Assembly (NCBI GenBank): GCA_024180945.1
Contig: JAKSGN010000006.1
Coordinates: 744,001 to 808,000, forward strand
DNA length: 64,000 bases
Direction of reading: 5' to 3'
From: Macrophomina tecta
Lineage: Eukaryota; Ascomycota; Dothideomycetes; Botryosphaeriales; Botryosphaeriaceae
Both the position numbers and the translations under genes were made by a program. Positions 12,274 through 23,829 of this stretch are shown in pieces. Each line of letters begins with the position of its first letter. Positions within the stretch are counted from its first letter, which is position 1. Under the pieces are notes generated by a model. That model was not told where the DNA came from. It was given only the letters and a program-made list of their open reading frames with translations, and did not search any database.

Positions 12274-12925
12274 TCATCTCACCCTCACCATCCCAAATTC
12301 GACCTCCTCGTCCCGCGCCTTCAGCAACCACCTCAAGTCGCTCGGATGCACCACATTGAGCAGCGCGATCGCCACCGCCAACAGTGCTGTATTAAAAACG
12401 TACGCAATCCACTCCTTACTGGAAAAAAAAAAGAAAAAGAAAAAAAAAAAAACCCGCCATCAACCCTCGTTCAGATACTCAGCCACCCTGAACGCGTTCC
12501 GGAACACACCAACCAGCTCGCCGCCATCAGCATCACGAAGTGCCGGCCTCCAAAGCACACCGCTGCCGTCTCTTTTGCCGCTCGATCCATCCCGTTTATT
12601 CACCCGTCTCTCCCACCACTACCAGAGGACGAGGAAGAAAGTTGACCAGCGCCAGCCGTACAAACAGCCCAACCACTATCACGCCCTCGCCGAGCTTCAC
12701 CTGTCCGCATCAGGCGCGCTGTCAGGCGCAGTCGACGTGAGGATGCCACCGCCGCCGCTGCATTGGAGAGGGAAAGATGGCACGTCACCGCCGACGGAGG
12801 GCTTGATCAGGCGGCACGGGTGGGATAAGCGCGTGCTGGCCGATGTTAGTCGCGAGGGTGATGCGGCCGAGGATCGTGTACGTGGTGGCGGCAAAGAGGG
12901 CGGGGGCAAGGAGGATTGGGAGGGT
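12274..12925 (-). pseudogene. RTA1-like lipid-translocating exporter pseudogene (fragment)
   Basis: Remnant of a seven-helix RTA1-family membrane protein (yeast Rta1/Rsb1 group), readable only by changing frame. In order on the minus strand: ILLAPALFAATTYTILGRIT (about 12916-12857); then, shifted by one base, RLIKPSVGGDVPSFPLQ and CSGGGGILTS; then, shifted again, GEGVIVVGLFVRLALVNF; then VFRNAFRVAEYLNEG followed by a stop; then an A-rich tract at 12422-12452; then YVFNTALLAVAIALLNVVHP running to TGA at 12274-12276. The order and spacing match the C-terminal two-thirds of the family. The N-terminal helices are not found upstream. At least two frameshifts, internal stops and the A-rich insertion rule out one product, and introns do not repair it. 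Confidence 0.75.
12422..12452. repeat. A-rich tract inside the RTA1-like pseudogene
   Basis: Thirty-one bases of A broken by two single G residues. The tract sits between the remnant blocks YLNEG and YVFNTALL, where intact RTA1 proteins have a short loop, so it looks like a later expansion or insertion. Confidence 0.8.
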
Positions 12926-13391
12926 TTACAGAATTGCCGGCCACGAGGCAGAGTGACTGTGTGCAAGGCAAAATATGTCTTGGTTTGGAGTGGGGCAGAC
13001 GTATGTTTGAAGGACGTTTCCCGGTTTGGACGAGCGTATGAGTGAAGTTCAGAGGCAGATAAGAGTCTCCATACATGATAGGGATGCTTCAAAGTGGAGC
13101 AGTACCATTGATGAAGACATATTTGGCTTTGGAATGTTGCGGAATTGATGGTGGCGGATGCGCCCGGTGAGTGTGATACATGGTGCAGCGTGTCTTTAAG
13201 TACCTTTTCTGCTTGCGCTTTTTCTGCTGTTTCCTCCCCGCTTGTACATCGCTATGACACAGGGTAGCACCTGAACTACTACTTGGGAAACTGCAAATAA
13301 ACGGTACAGTCCCAGCCATGAATGAGAAGGATATGATCGCACTCGCAGACCCTCGTTCACAAACTCGGCTTTGCAAAACCACCTTGACAGC
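12926..13391. other. Flank of the RTA1-like pseudogene, no recognisable content
   Basis: The missing 5' part of the RTA1-like gene would lie here on the minus strand, but I cannot find its N-terminal helices in any frame. Nothing else is recognisable. Confidence 0.4.
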
Positions 13392-13634
13392 ATGAAACCT
13401 CTCGCTGGCATCCTCCTTGGCTTGGGAATGAGCGTCCTTACGATTATCCTCGCGTTTCTCTACTTCAGCTGCCCCGAAGGCTGCTGTCACCAAGCCGCGG
13501 ACGCGGACCGAGACCATGTCGACGAGATGGAAATGGAGGAGCGGGCTGCAAACGCTGCCGCTTCCGAGGCTTCGCCTGAGGGACGGAGCATCGGGCAGCA
13601 TGAAAACAAAACAGCAACATCATCCCACACGTGA
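13392..13634 (+). CDS. Small single-pass membrane ORF (hypothetical)
   Basis: An 80-codon frame, not a family I recognise. It starts MKPLAGILLGLGMSVLTIIL and continues AFLYFSCPEGCC, giving one strong hydrophobic helix (about residues 4-26) followed by a Cys cluster. The rest is a short acidic, Ala-rich tail (DEMEMEERAANAAASEAS). The organisation suggests a small tail-out membrane peptide, but chance is possible: there is no homologue support, the frame is short, and the area around it is decaying (RTA1 pseudogene upstream, T34 tract downstream). An in-frame ATG at 13371 would add seven residues. Confidence 0.3.
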   Translation: MKPLAGILLGLGMSVLTIILAFLYFSCPEGCCHQAADADRDHVDEMEMEERAANAAASEASPEGRSIGQHENKTATSSHT

Positions 13635-13825
13635 GGAACCGAAGGCAAGGTGCTGAAATTCAAGCAGCCTTCTCGGGGTACATGCAGGAGTAGAAGCAAG
13701 AGATACAGCGGATAATGTGCACTCTCCACGTGTTTCAGCTACTTTTGTCTGCAGTGGCTAGTTCTCGCTCAGTGGTGCGTAGTGCTCGAGGCTCAGTTCT
13801 GGTATGTACAATACTTCCATCGGCT

Positions 13826-13869
<44 letters not shown>

Positions 13870-15657
13870 GGGCTTGTGTATGTGGTGGGAATGGTTGGGC
13901 GTCGAGGGCAGAACGAAAGGTGCAGGAAATACCTGAAGTGAAATCAAGCTCACATAACTGGGGCTGATGACCAATTCAGCAGTCTACCTTTGTTGGTCCG
14001 ATCAAAGCTGTAGTGCTGCTCTGAATGAGCATTGATCGTAGTCTTTCTCGCTGTTGCCCAGGCCTGCTGCCGTTGTGCCGGGAGCGCTGCTTAGCGGAAG
14101 CCTCATCACAAAGATACTAAAGTCTTTGGGCTAGGCTATTTCTAGGTTGAATAATACAGCCTAATACTCTCGTTATTTATCTGGAGAGACCAATCGGAAG
14201 GCGCAAATCACCAAGCCACCGCTCACTCCGAAGTAGGTCCTGTCAAAGCGCAAGTCGGCCAGGGATTAACTGGAGGATATTTCAAACAACGCCCTTGACA
14301 GACATTCTCTAACTTGGCTATCAGCCGCGTTGCTTACTTCGTACTCCTGATATTCATTACATCCAAAAAAAAAAAAAGATGCTGAGGCTCAAAGGCGTAG
14401 CTGAGGCAGCCCATCCCCTTCAAGTTCTCCTTAACTAAAAATGCTATCCAGAGCCAGGCAAGAACATATGAGCCCACGATCCATGGCAGAATGAAAGGGC
14501 CATACACATCCACGAAGCACACCGCAAACAGCAGTCACCTTTTTAGGAGTAAGCCACACCGCAATACCTGGCTTGCTGTGTGCTGAGCAATAGCTGCCGG
14601 GCTGAGGAGCGATGAGTTTATATATCTACGTGCAAGGCGTTTGAAGTTGGGCATGTGGACAAGCTAGTTGGTCGGCACGGATAGGGAGCCTCTGGCACCA
14701 GATCGGCATGTGGCCGTTTCCGCGCACGCGATTAGGCTCCACGGCCCGTGGAGAGGGTAGGTGAGCTCGTGCTGGTGTTGCTTCCGGCCGCTGCAGCTGC
14801 TTTGTTGGATCACTTACTCTGAACCTTGTCAAATCGCCCAATGGTCAGCACTTGCGTCGGAGTCTTTTGTTAAAAAATCCATCTGCTACCTCTTTATTGG
14901 ACTTCCGACCAAATAGGATAAGGACTGGTCTCTTCCGGCAACAGATCCCGGAGGCATGGTATCACCGACTGCTTTATGAAGTAGACCGAATAAGGTATAG
15001 AGGCGAACTGTTTAACTTGAACTTGTCCTTAGCGAAAGTTCACTATCCATGTATTGGAATGAGTTTCATGCCTAAAGAATATCAAAGTTAAGGCTTGCAA
15101 TACTGTGGAGAAACTCAAATTCCCAGCATACTGCATAGGAAGGTATACGACTGGCAGTGGCACAATACCGGGATTCATTGGGGCAGCGAGCATTTTGCTT
15201 GAGGCAAAAAAAGTGAAAACTGATTGGCTTAGTTGCAAAGATAGTCACGGCTATCTGGCAGCAAATTGCTGTGGGCGCAGTGGGACCTGTCGTAGTGCGA
15301 GATCTGGTAGGCGCAGCGGTGCTTGGGCGGTGGAACAGCGAATATTGGCAGAATCGGGCGCTAATTCCTGGGGTTTAGTACTATTGATCCTGAAAACTCG
15401 CACATTTCGTGACCGAGTCTGGGCGCAGTTGAGCGATTCCATTGGGCAATGTACTCGATGTTTTTCTTCTCTCATCAAAGAACACGAGAGGAAGGTAAAG
15501 GACGCAAAATCCCTCCTTCATTCAATCCAGGAATGCATGATGCCTCTTGCCCCCGCTAGGAAGACTCCGATTTGTGTAGTATACCCACATACCCCACGCC
15601 TTTTTGGAAGAAATTTCACCACCGTCCCCGTTGTTCCGTCTACGACTTCGTCATAAT
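13635..15657. other. Gene-poor region between the small ORF and RPL37
   Basis: About 2 kb without a supported gene. It contains a T34 tract (13828-13861) and an A13 run (14365-14377). A minus frame at 14334-14522 has a membrane-like stretch (YGPFILPWIVGSYVLAWLW) but no partner exon. A plus frame at 15105-15656 (183 codons) resembles nothing known and lies in the 3' flank of RPL37. Confidence 0.45.
13828..13861. repeat. Poly-T tract, 34 nt
   Basis: An uninterrupted run of 34 T residues in non-coding DNA, the longest homopolymer in the window. It could be a poly(A) tail relic of a minus-strand retrocopy, but no retrocopied gene or target-site duplication is visible beside it. Its exact length may be a sequencing artefact. 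Confidence 0.85.
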
Positions 15658-16194
<537 letters not shown>

Positions 16195-16696
16195 CTTGAA
16201 TTAGGGACTGTACGAAGTCAAAGTCAGCGCGATGCAGGTCTACGGCGGGCCAAAGAAGGTCTGGCTTACCGTTGGCGTCGATTGTCGTAGCTTCGAGGTG
16301 GTGTCGTCGGTGGTGTCGTCCCGTCGGATCTCGCAGGCGGTTTGGCCGTTGTTCGAATTTCCGCTTAGCGAGTGTGTGCTGCACGTGATCGCACCTTCCT
16401 TATCTTATCGCTAGCGCCGCCCCTCGACTCTCGCCCAACAACAATCATCGAATCACTCAAGTCCCGCAGAAGAGTCACATAAGGAACGATTCTAGCGTGT
16501 TCTGATCATTTACACTCCTTTTCTTTTCCTTTTGCGTGAGCAGCTAACCGCTCGAAGAGCTCCTTAAGCGGCGTTTTGCGCAGCCTCATCAGGAACACGC
16601 AAGCCTTCGCATTAAAGCTGCTGCGATTACTGATACGGACTTTTGGTTTCCCCTCCCTAATACAAGAACGCCATATATACTACCCAATGGCATGCG
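16195..16696. promoter_or_regulatory. RPL37 5' region with probable 5'-UTR intron
   Basis: 502 nt between the RPL37 start and the 3' end of the DUF3752 gene (both minus). It contains a probable 62-nt 5'-UTR intron of RPL37 at 16208..16269 on the minus strand (donor GTAAGC, GCTGAC branch site, acceptor CAG). The promoter should lie in the remainder. Confidence 0.5.
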
Positions 16697-18015
16697 CTAC
16701 GTACCTTTCAGACGTCCCCATTCAGCGCGGATATCAATGTGGCCGTCGTCGTTGACAACTTTCCCTCTGTCCCATTCACGGCCCTCGCCTTTCTTACTCC
16801 AGCGAACATCATCTTCAGTCTTCTCTCCGCCTCTCTCCCATTTTTGGATCTCCTCATCCGTGAACCCGGCCGCTTTCAACCTTTCCGCGCCTTGTTGTTT
16901 CCACCGCTGCCGATCACGCAGAGCTTCTAGCGCCATGTCCCAATCATCTTCGTCCGACTCAGGCCGCACATCCTGCGACGGGTCATAGTCGGCAGCGAAG
17001 TGCGCATCCATAGCAGAAGACGCTCTAGCAGCTCCGCGACCGCGAACGCGGACCTTGGGCTCCGGGAGTGGCGGCATGGGACCGACAATGGCTTCAAGAG
17101 GGTCGGAATCCGAAGCCGGAGACTTTACTGCTCGTTTTGTCTTCTCCTTTCCAGGCCTTCCTTCTTCGTGCATACTCTTCCCACCATGCCTATCCCCAGA
17201 GCGGCTTCGCGATCTTTCCCGGGACGAAGATGGCGAGCGACGCCTTCGTTGCTTGTGACGCCGCCCTTCCTCGGTCGTGGAATCTACCTCCTGTGGGTCG
17301 CGGCGAGATCTGCGACGCCTGTCCCTGCTGCCCGAACGGCTCCTGTGCCTATTCCTATGTCTTCGGCCTGATCGGCATCGATCTTCCTCGTCACCGTATG
17401 AAGCGCTCCGATCACGGTGCCTCCGGCTCCTGTGTGAATGCTTTGAGCGACGGTGTTCGCGCTCTTCACTGTCGTATGAACGACGGGCCCGTTTATCTCT
17501 CGCACGGTCATAGTCTCGGTCCTTGTCGGTGGATGAATCGCGTCTCGAACGGTGGGACTTGCGTGAACTGTGCTCCACCCTCCGCCGCCTGTTTCTTCTG
17601 TCCGACTCGGAATCGCTATCGTCTACGCGCCGCCGCTTAGATTGGTTTGAATTTCTATCTCTGCGTTCTGGATCCCGCTGATTATGTGATCGTCTCTCGC
17701 TGTCCTGGTCACCTTCGCGGAGTGTTCTGAGTCTTGCTCTCGATTCCTCTGCTTCTTTGGCGAGGAGTGCAGCATTGTGGCTGTCCGTTTCGCGGAGAAT
17801 GTTTCGCAGAAAACGCTTGTTAGGCTTGGGAGCCTGGCCGGTAGGTCTGAATACTGTAAATGCGTGGAGAAAGGGAGAAAGGGGTGCGCGTTCCAAACCC
17901 ACCTCTTGGGCAGATATGCCTGAAGCCCTACGGCAGCGTATCTCGCAGAGCTCGTTTTCGCATCTTTCTTCAAGAGCTCAGCGACATAGTCATCAGACGG
18001 GTCGTCAGTCGGCAT
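16697..18015 (-). CDS. GPALPP/DUF3752-domain protein, RS/RD-rich, splicing-associated by homology
   Basis: A 420-residue protein of the fungal DUF3752 (GPALPP1-like) family, often labelled pre-mRNA-splicing-related; its biochemical role is not established. Exons are 17903..18015 and 16697..17846 (56-nt intron). The N-terminus reads MPTDDPSDDYVAELLKKDA, then AAVGLQAYLPKR joined to PTGQAPKPNKRFLRNI and ETDSHNAALLAKEAEES. Residues of about 70-250 are an Arg/Ser/Asp/Glu-rich, probably disordered region like those of spliceosome proteins. The GPMPP motif follows, then the C-terminal domain: MDAHFAADYDPSQDV, WDMALEALRDRQRWK, and EGREWDRGKV. The stop overlaps a possible donor (GGTACGTAG), so a tiny extra 3' exon cannot be excluded. 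It diverges from sos7 over 235 nt. Confidence 0.85.
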
Positions 18016-18250
18016 AGCGAGGCAAATACCGCGCAAATATTGTAGGTTGTGACCTGGAAGCGCGAAAAGTGGGAGGACAGAGTACCTTCGAAAACAGCTT
18101 GAGTTTGACCTGTGACGTGAGGGGAGGCCGTCGCGATTATCTTATCAACACCGATCAACCCCCGAGCGAAGCCCGTGACCTCACCTCTTTCCCGCCGCCA
18201 CTGCCGCTTTGTTTACTTAGGAACAACAGTTCTCCGCACTCCACCGCAAC
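18016..18250. promoter_or_regulatory. Shared promoter of the DUF3752 gene and sos7
   Basis: 235 nt between divergent start codons; both core promoters must fit here. No specific factor site stands out. Confidence 0.55.
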
Positions 18251-19216
18251 ATGTCCACCGCCCATACCGAGGCAATCGAGCGCCTTAGAGCGCTTCAGAA
18301 ATCTCAAGAAATCAAGATCATCGAGCTGAGCAACGAAATTCGCCCCAAGCCTGCGAAGAATGGCGACAAGCGCGGTTCAGCAGCCTCGGAGATGTCTGCG
18401 GACGACGCAACGCCTGCCAGTCTGCAGGCAGATCTAATCCACTACAAGGTATGCTATCATTTCGTGAAATGAATTGTCTGCCGCCCCATGATTGATTGCC
18501 CACATAGGAGCTCTTCTCAAAACTTCGCTTCAGCTACGTCGAGCAAGTCACGAAAGAAAAGTACCTTACCGCAATCACGGTGGATCCCCCGCAAATCGTC
18601 GAACCGCGGGATAACGTAGAGCTCGAGGCACAGCTGGTCGAGGTCAAGGCTTCTCTCAAGGCGCAGAAAGTGGAAGTGGCTGAGATGTTGGCCGAGCTGG
18701 AGCGCCGCGGACGGGACCTGAGCAAGCGTACGCTGTCTACGTTGTAGCAAATACAGGAAGATTGACGGCCCACTAACCATGTTCACAGGTTACGAGTCAA
18801 TCCAGTTGCGCACTGCTCAGCTTGAAGCAATCCCCAACGAAATCGCCAACCTCGAGTCTACCATCGCAGAACTACGCGAAACTCAGGCGCCGCACCCGAC
18901 CAATCCGTCCTTGTCCCTCCCTCTTCCGGAGACCCTCTCCGTCCTGGCATCCCGAGAAGCCGAACTGGCGGCGCTGGAGAAACAGCTTTCTAGTCTTCAG
19001 TCCACATTACCGCGCAAAACACGAGAGCTGGAAAGATTGGAGGCGGAGCTACAGCCACTGGAGATGCAGAAGTCTGGCACAGTTGCTGCAGCGAAGGAGG
19101 CACGGAGAAGAAGAGAGGCTGGCGAGGCAGGCATGGGTGACGATCTAGAAGAACGGGGACGATGGTTGACGGCGGTGGAGCAGGGTCTGAGGGGCATGCT
19201 TGAAGTTGAAGGATAG
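18251..19216 (+). CDS. sos7: Kinetochore protein Sos7-like
   Basis: Coiled-coil protein of 281 residues. In fission yeast Sos7 binds Spc7/KNL1 at the outer kinetochore. Exons are 18251..18448, 18508..18727 and 18789..19216 (introns 59 and 61 nt). The family signature spans the first junction: LQADLIHYK joined to ELFSKLRFSYVEQVTKEKYL and DPP. Long heptad-like helices follow (NVELEAQLVEVKASLKAQKV; ESIQLRTAQLEAIPNEIANL; REAELAALEKQLSSLQSTL), and the end is MLEVEG. It shares a short promoter with the DUF3752 gene. The name rests on the HYK-ELFSKLRFSYVEQ block; the rest is generic coiled coil, so the family call is good rather than certain. Confidence 0.75.
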
Positions 19217-19943
19217 GTCGGGATTGCAGTTTATTTGGCGTGAGGCGTTCGGGTTGGCAACTTTTACCACGGAAGCGATACCATGGAAGGCAGTGTGGGA
19301 ACGGATTTGTTTCTGTCAGAGCTTCTCGTAGCTCTGTACTTGCGGAAGCGGAACAGCGCCTTTGATGCAGAATATAGGCCCCGTGGAAGCGGAATTTAGC
19401 CGCATCAGACGGCTGTATACGTGCTCTCTCGGAAAGACACCCGATCCCGGCATCGGGTGCGTGTCCGGTGTCGGCCGCGGCGTGAGATAACCGATCAGCG
19501 TCTACCCACACCTCAACCTAACCCCAACGCGAGCCATCTCCATGCGCACCTGGAGAAGTGCCCCAGCTTTATCCAGGCCCCCGAAAATCATTGGAAAGCT
19601 TAGCCCGCTTATTATTCCCACTCCCTCTCACTGGCCACCGCGCCACGAGTCGAGCCGGTGACACTGAGGGCTGACTGCAGCCTCCGACGTTCGGTCGATC
19701 CCCGCCACTCGGAGCACGACGATTGTAATCGCGTGTTCAGTGGACTCGGAAGTCGGTCCGACCTTATCTATGAGCCAGACACGATAGGCGCCCTGGTATT
19801 GGCATATTATTTTGCTACCCGGAAGAAAGGAACAGCCTCTTCGCAAAACTCAAACGCTGAGGAGTACTTTCTCGCTCCTCCAAGGATTGCCACATCGCAG
19901 CGAGGCCTCTCAGAGAGGAGACTGAAGTCGAACGTTCACCACC
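19217..19943. other. Spacer between sos7 and the second Zn2Cys6 regulator
   Basis: 727 nt holding the 3' flank of sos7 and the promoter and leader of the next gene. No coding exon or RNA gene is recognised. Confidence 0.5.
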
Positions 19944-22457
19944 ATGTCAACGCTGACGGAAGCCTCGGCAACATCAATGACCCCGCGCAAGAAGCCAAAA
20001 TCGCGGGATGGCTGCCAGCGGTGCAAGCTGAAGAGGGTAAATAGATCCCCAGCTTACGACACGATGTTCTTCTCCATACACTCTTTACCCAATACGTCCA
20101 TAATTTCCCATCAGTCTTATCACCCTTGGATCCTCTTGCTTTATTTACGGCAAATGGCCCCCCTCTTCACCCCGCTCCAGTCCGAATCTGAAATATCTAA
20201 CTAACGCGGACGGGGTGCGCAGCTTAAATGTGACGAAACAAAACCTAGCTGTCGCAACTGCGTCAAGCGTGGCATTGTCTGTCCTGGCTACAAGAAGTTC
20301 ATCAAATGGAGCACCAAGTATGAGGCATACATGCCAGATGCGTCGCGTACGCTCATCCTCGGACCCAACCAGCTGAAAGAAGATCAGCGCCTTGCGGATA
20401 GGTATAGCACCAGCGGACCTTCCACAAGCCCAGAAGAGGAGGACAGGAGCTGGCAAGAAGAGCGGCCGAGGAAGCGGGTGAGAAGGGGAGAAAGAGCCGC
20501 ACAGAGTTCGGAGAAGACGCATGGTGGCGAGAGCGAGGCAAGCCGGGCAAGAAGAGATAGACTTGATGAGGCGGAGAGGCGTGCTGCGGCGATCGAGGAG
20601 CATATCGCACGGGTAGCCGAGTGTGTACAGCCCATGCAACAGTCATCGGAGGGAGACGTCGTAGAAAGTGTGGAGACTGAAAACTTGCCACACGAGGAAG
20701 ATGCTTCCACGTCACCGTCCATTCAGGGCTTGCAGGCTCTCGACACTCCAACTGAAGAGGCCCTGCCCCTGCCACAATTCGACGACCTCGACTTTCCGGA
20801 CCTGGACTTCTCTGGCATAGACTTCCCACTGCTGGATCCTACTGACGAGCCGGCAGAAGAAGGACAAGCTGACGAGGACATCGAGCCGCTGGAATTGGTC
20901 TCTCGAAAGAACACAGCAGGCTCCGGTCGGCTCTCGCACGAGCTTCTCCGCAACCTCTTCAACATGAACGCCACGCCTTCACCGGCCCCGCTCCTTGTCG
21001 AGCCCGGCATGGCCCTGGTCGAGCATTATTTCAAGAACGTTTGCGCGCTCTACTCATCATTCGATTCAGTGCTTAATCCCTTTCGTACAGCTGTAGGCCG
21101 CATCTGGGATTCCAGTCCCTCAGTGTACTACGCCATTCAGTCAATGGCTGCAGCTCAGCTCGCCAACTTCTACCCGCAAATGGTTGTTACTGGTCTGGAG
21201 CTTCAACAGAAGGCCTACCAGCATTTGCAGGATGAAATGGCACTTGTCACAACCGGCTGTCAAAGCAGTGAACGTGCTCTTCTCGCCATTCTCTTGCTTG
21301 GCCTAACGGCGTGCTGGCATGACGAGAACGACCTGGGTTTGACGCATCTTGCAGCTGCGCGTGCCCTCATCTACCCGCGCTTGATTGCACCCGTTCCTCC
21401 GGACAACAAGGTCATCCGCCGCCAGAACCAGTTCTTCGAAGAGAGTCTGATCTACTGGGAGATGCTGATTGGCTTTGTCTCCCAAGAATCCGCAATCAAC
21501 GACGCCGCGGGCAAACATAGCAAGCCCTGGCAGTCTGGCGGCCTGGGGCCCCTCGGCATCGCATCCTCCTTCATGAGCGGCAACCGCAATGGCGCCTTCA
21601 CCAGCGGTAACAAACTTCTCCCGCACCCCTGGACCGGCATCGCGCCCAAAGTCCAAATGCTCTTCGCCGAAGTTGGCCGACTGATCCGCCACGAGCGCCT
21701 TTCGCGCCAGCAATGCACCAGCAGCACGCAGTACCGCCGCACCACGCACTCTTCTGACCCGCTCGGCTACTCAACCCGGCCCCCGCCTACGACCCCGTCC
21801 GCCCAGCAAGACGACCGCGACAAGCACGCATGGGCCACGCTCCTCGAAGAGCAGCTCCTCTCGTCAGACCTGCCCGCCGCCGCCGACCTAATTGACCCGG
21901 GCGACGCGCACACGTCGCGCCGCGACTTCGTGCATCTAGGCGAGGCGTACCGCTGCGCCGCGCTGCTCGAGATATACCGTGTGTACCCGCGCATCCTCAA
22001 GCGCCGCCTCGGCGCCGATAGCGTGTCGCGCGGCTGGGAGAAGACGGGCATCTGCAGCCTCACCCCTTCCACACCGGGCACTGCCCGCGAGGATACGGAT
22101 CTGAGAATCTGGTTGAATAGTCTGGCGCTGCACGTGCTGGGCTTGTTGGAGGAGTTGCCGAGCTCGTCAGGGACGGGCAGCACACAGCCGATCTTGCTGG
22201 TCGCAGCGGCGGGAGAGCTGCGGTTTGTGTCGAGTTTGGATTATTTTGATTTGCATGCGAATAATGAGAAGGTGAGGCATGCGAGGGCGTTTGTGAGAGA
22301 GAGGTTGAGGGAGTTTGCGAAGAGGTTGCCCAGTAAGCCGTTGATGCGGATGATGCAACTGGTTGAGGAAGTGTGGAGGAGGCTGGATGCGGGCGAGGGA
22401 GACGTGTTTTGGCTAGATGTTATGTGGGAGAAGGGGTGGCAGACTGTCATGGGTTGA
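19944..22457 (+). CDS. Zn2Cys6 transcription factor, Fungal_trans_2 type
   Basis: Nuclear regulator of 775 residues. Exons are 19944..20036 and 20223..22457; the 186-nt intron cuts the zinc cluster at the position usual in this class. Exon 1 ends DGCQRCKLKR and exon 2 opens LKCDETKPSCRNCVKRGIVC, together giving CX2CX6CX6CX2CX6C. Then come a basic segment (RPRKRVRRGERA), an acidic Phe/Asp-rich stretch that could activate transcription (FDDLDFPDLDFSGIDFPLLD), and the Fungal_trans_2 domain from about residue 245 (LVEHYFKNVCALYSSFDSVL; SERALLAILLLGLTACWHDE), running to the C-terminus. No adjacent gene suggests its target; the 3' neighbour region is empty. Confidence 0.88.
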
Positions 22458-23318
22458 TTATTTTTATTTGACAGTCGTTTCCATTGCTACGGGTTTGCAC
22501 GATTTGTATGAAATGAGCGAGGCGCTGTGGTATCAGTTATGGCGGGATTACGATTTGGGATATCAAATTAGGTCATACATCTTTTCCCACAGCGTTGAGA
22601 AGGCAATTGAGGTGAAAAATCTGCTGCAGTCGCTTCTCACGTATTCGAGACCGGTAAGTCTTCCGCATGTACTCCACATTTGACAAATGAATGCCGCTAG
22701 AATAGGACCTCTTCTACCGGGCCAAACAAAAGTCAGCCACTCATCTTTGACGTAAATCATCACTTCCATCCCTTTTCCTTCCTTCCCAACACCTAATTTG
22801 TCTTTCCTGAACGAGATGGAGCTCTCCGAGCGGCCCGACCGCTTTTTGCAGCCTCGTGTAGCGCTCGGAGCGCATTCCTTTTTCTAGAACGGTAACTATT
22901 TACCAAAGAGGCTGGTGAAGCGCATGATCTGCGGACTTGAGGCTACAAGTCTGCGGTTACGGAATATAGGGAATATGACAGATATGCGGAAGGCCTCTGT
23001 TCAAGGTGATAAGGGCGGCGTTAACTAAAACCACGAGGGTTAATTGAAGGTGAGCCATGGAAAAGGCTGCACATGGAGTGCTTGCATAGTTACTGGCTGT
23101 GCATTGTTCGTACAACCACGGAGGGCTGTTCTCTGCACCAGCCCCCTATTCACAAACGCCGCCACTGCCTGCTCGGCCTTTCCCGACATCTGCTAACCTC
23201 TTAATGCGACGGCGCCACACGGAAGCCGTAAAACGTTACGGATGCTGCCGGTTTGGCGATCGACTTTGTTGGTCTACCAAATGACCTTCTCGATCTTCGT
23301 AAGCGGTGAGACTTGCCC
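22458..23318. other. 3' flank of the second Zn2Cys6 gene, no recognisable content
   Basis: About 0.86 kb of moderately AT-rich DNA. Only frames under 90 codons occur, and none has family similarity. Confidence 0.45.
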
Positions 23319-23829
23319 ATGACTTCGCCAGCCAGTACCGCCGAGCACTCGGCCTCTGGAACCTCAGCCGCATACGTCTCCGAGAATGGATTGCGTATTC
23401 TGAATTCGACGGCGAATACGCTGGAAGATGGCCATTACCAATGGTTTGACGGTCCAAATATCCTTGCCAACATAAAGAACTTCTTCAAAAGCATCCATAG
23501 TATCGGCAACTAGCTCCTGAAGAGGCAGGAAAAGCTACGTATCGATTCGCCAAATACCCCGCAGCCCATCCACTCAAACGAGGAGATTGTTCCTCAGCCA
23601 ACTAGGTTTTGCTGATGGAGGCAAGACAGGGGCGGTCCGCTCCCCGTCTCCATCGAGGGTATTCCTCAGCTAGGCCGCGCATGGTCAGCAGTTCAACGAC
23701 CGCGTTAGAGGCTTGAACAACATCGTTGGTCGCCCGTACGAGCTTGTACCACCTCCCTCAGCGTCTTCGAATGAGCAAGATGACGAGCCTGTAGCAGAAG
23801 AAGAAGATGATGATGATGATGAGTACTGA
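23319..23829 (+). pseudogene. Decayed ORF of unknown origin
   Basis: A frame begins MTSPASTAEHSASGTSAAYV, continues YQWFDGPNILANIKNFF and stops after SIHSIGN. Past the stop the same frame stays coding-like (LLKRQEKLRIDSPNTPQPIH), is stopped again, and then another frame reads FNDRVRGLNNIVGRPYELV and PPPSASSNEQDDEPV before an acidic end (EEEDDDDDEY) and TGA at 23827-23829. The change of frame, the internal stops and the natural-looking acidic terminus suggest a dead gene. I do not recognise the family, and part of the pattern could be chance. Confidence 0.35.

Noticed and set aside
14334..14522. Membrane-like minus-strand frame (YGPFILPWIVGSYVLAWLW)
   Set aside because: A single hydrophobic stretch with no partner exon; may be a gene relic but cannot be supported.
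15105..15656. 183-codon plus-strand frame next to the RPL37 stop codon
   Set aside because: No similarity or domain features seen; ends in the 3' flank of an opposite-strand gene. Not strong enough to list as a gene.
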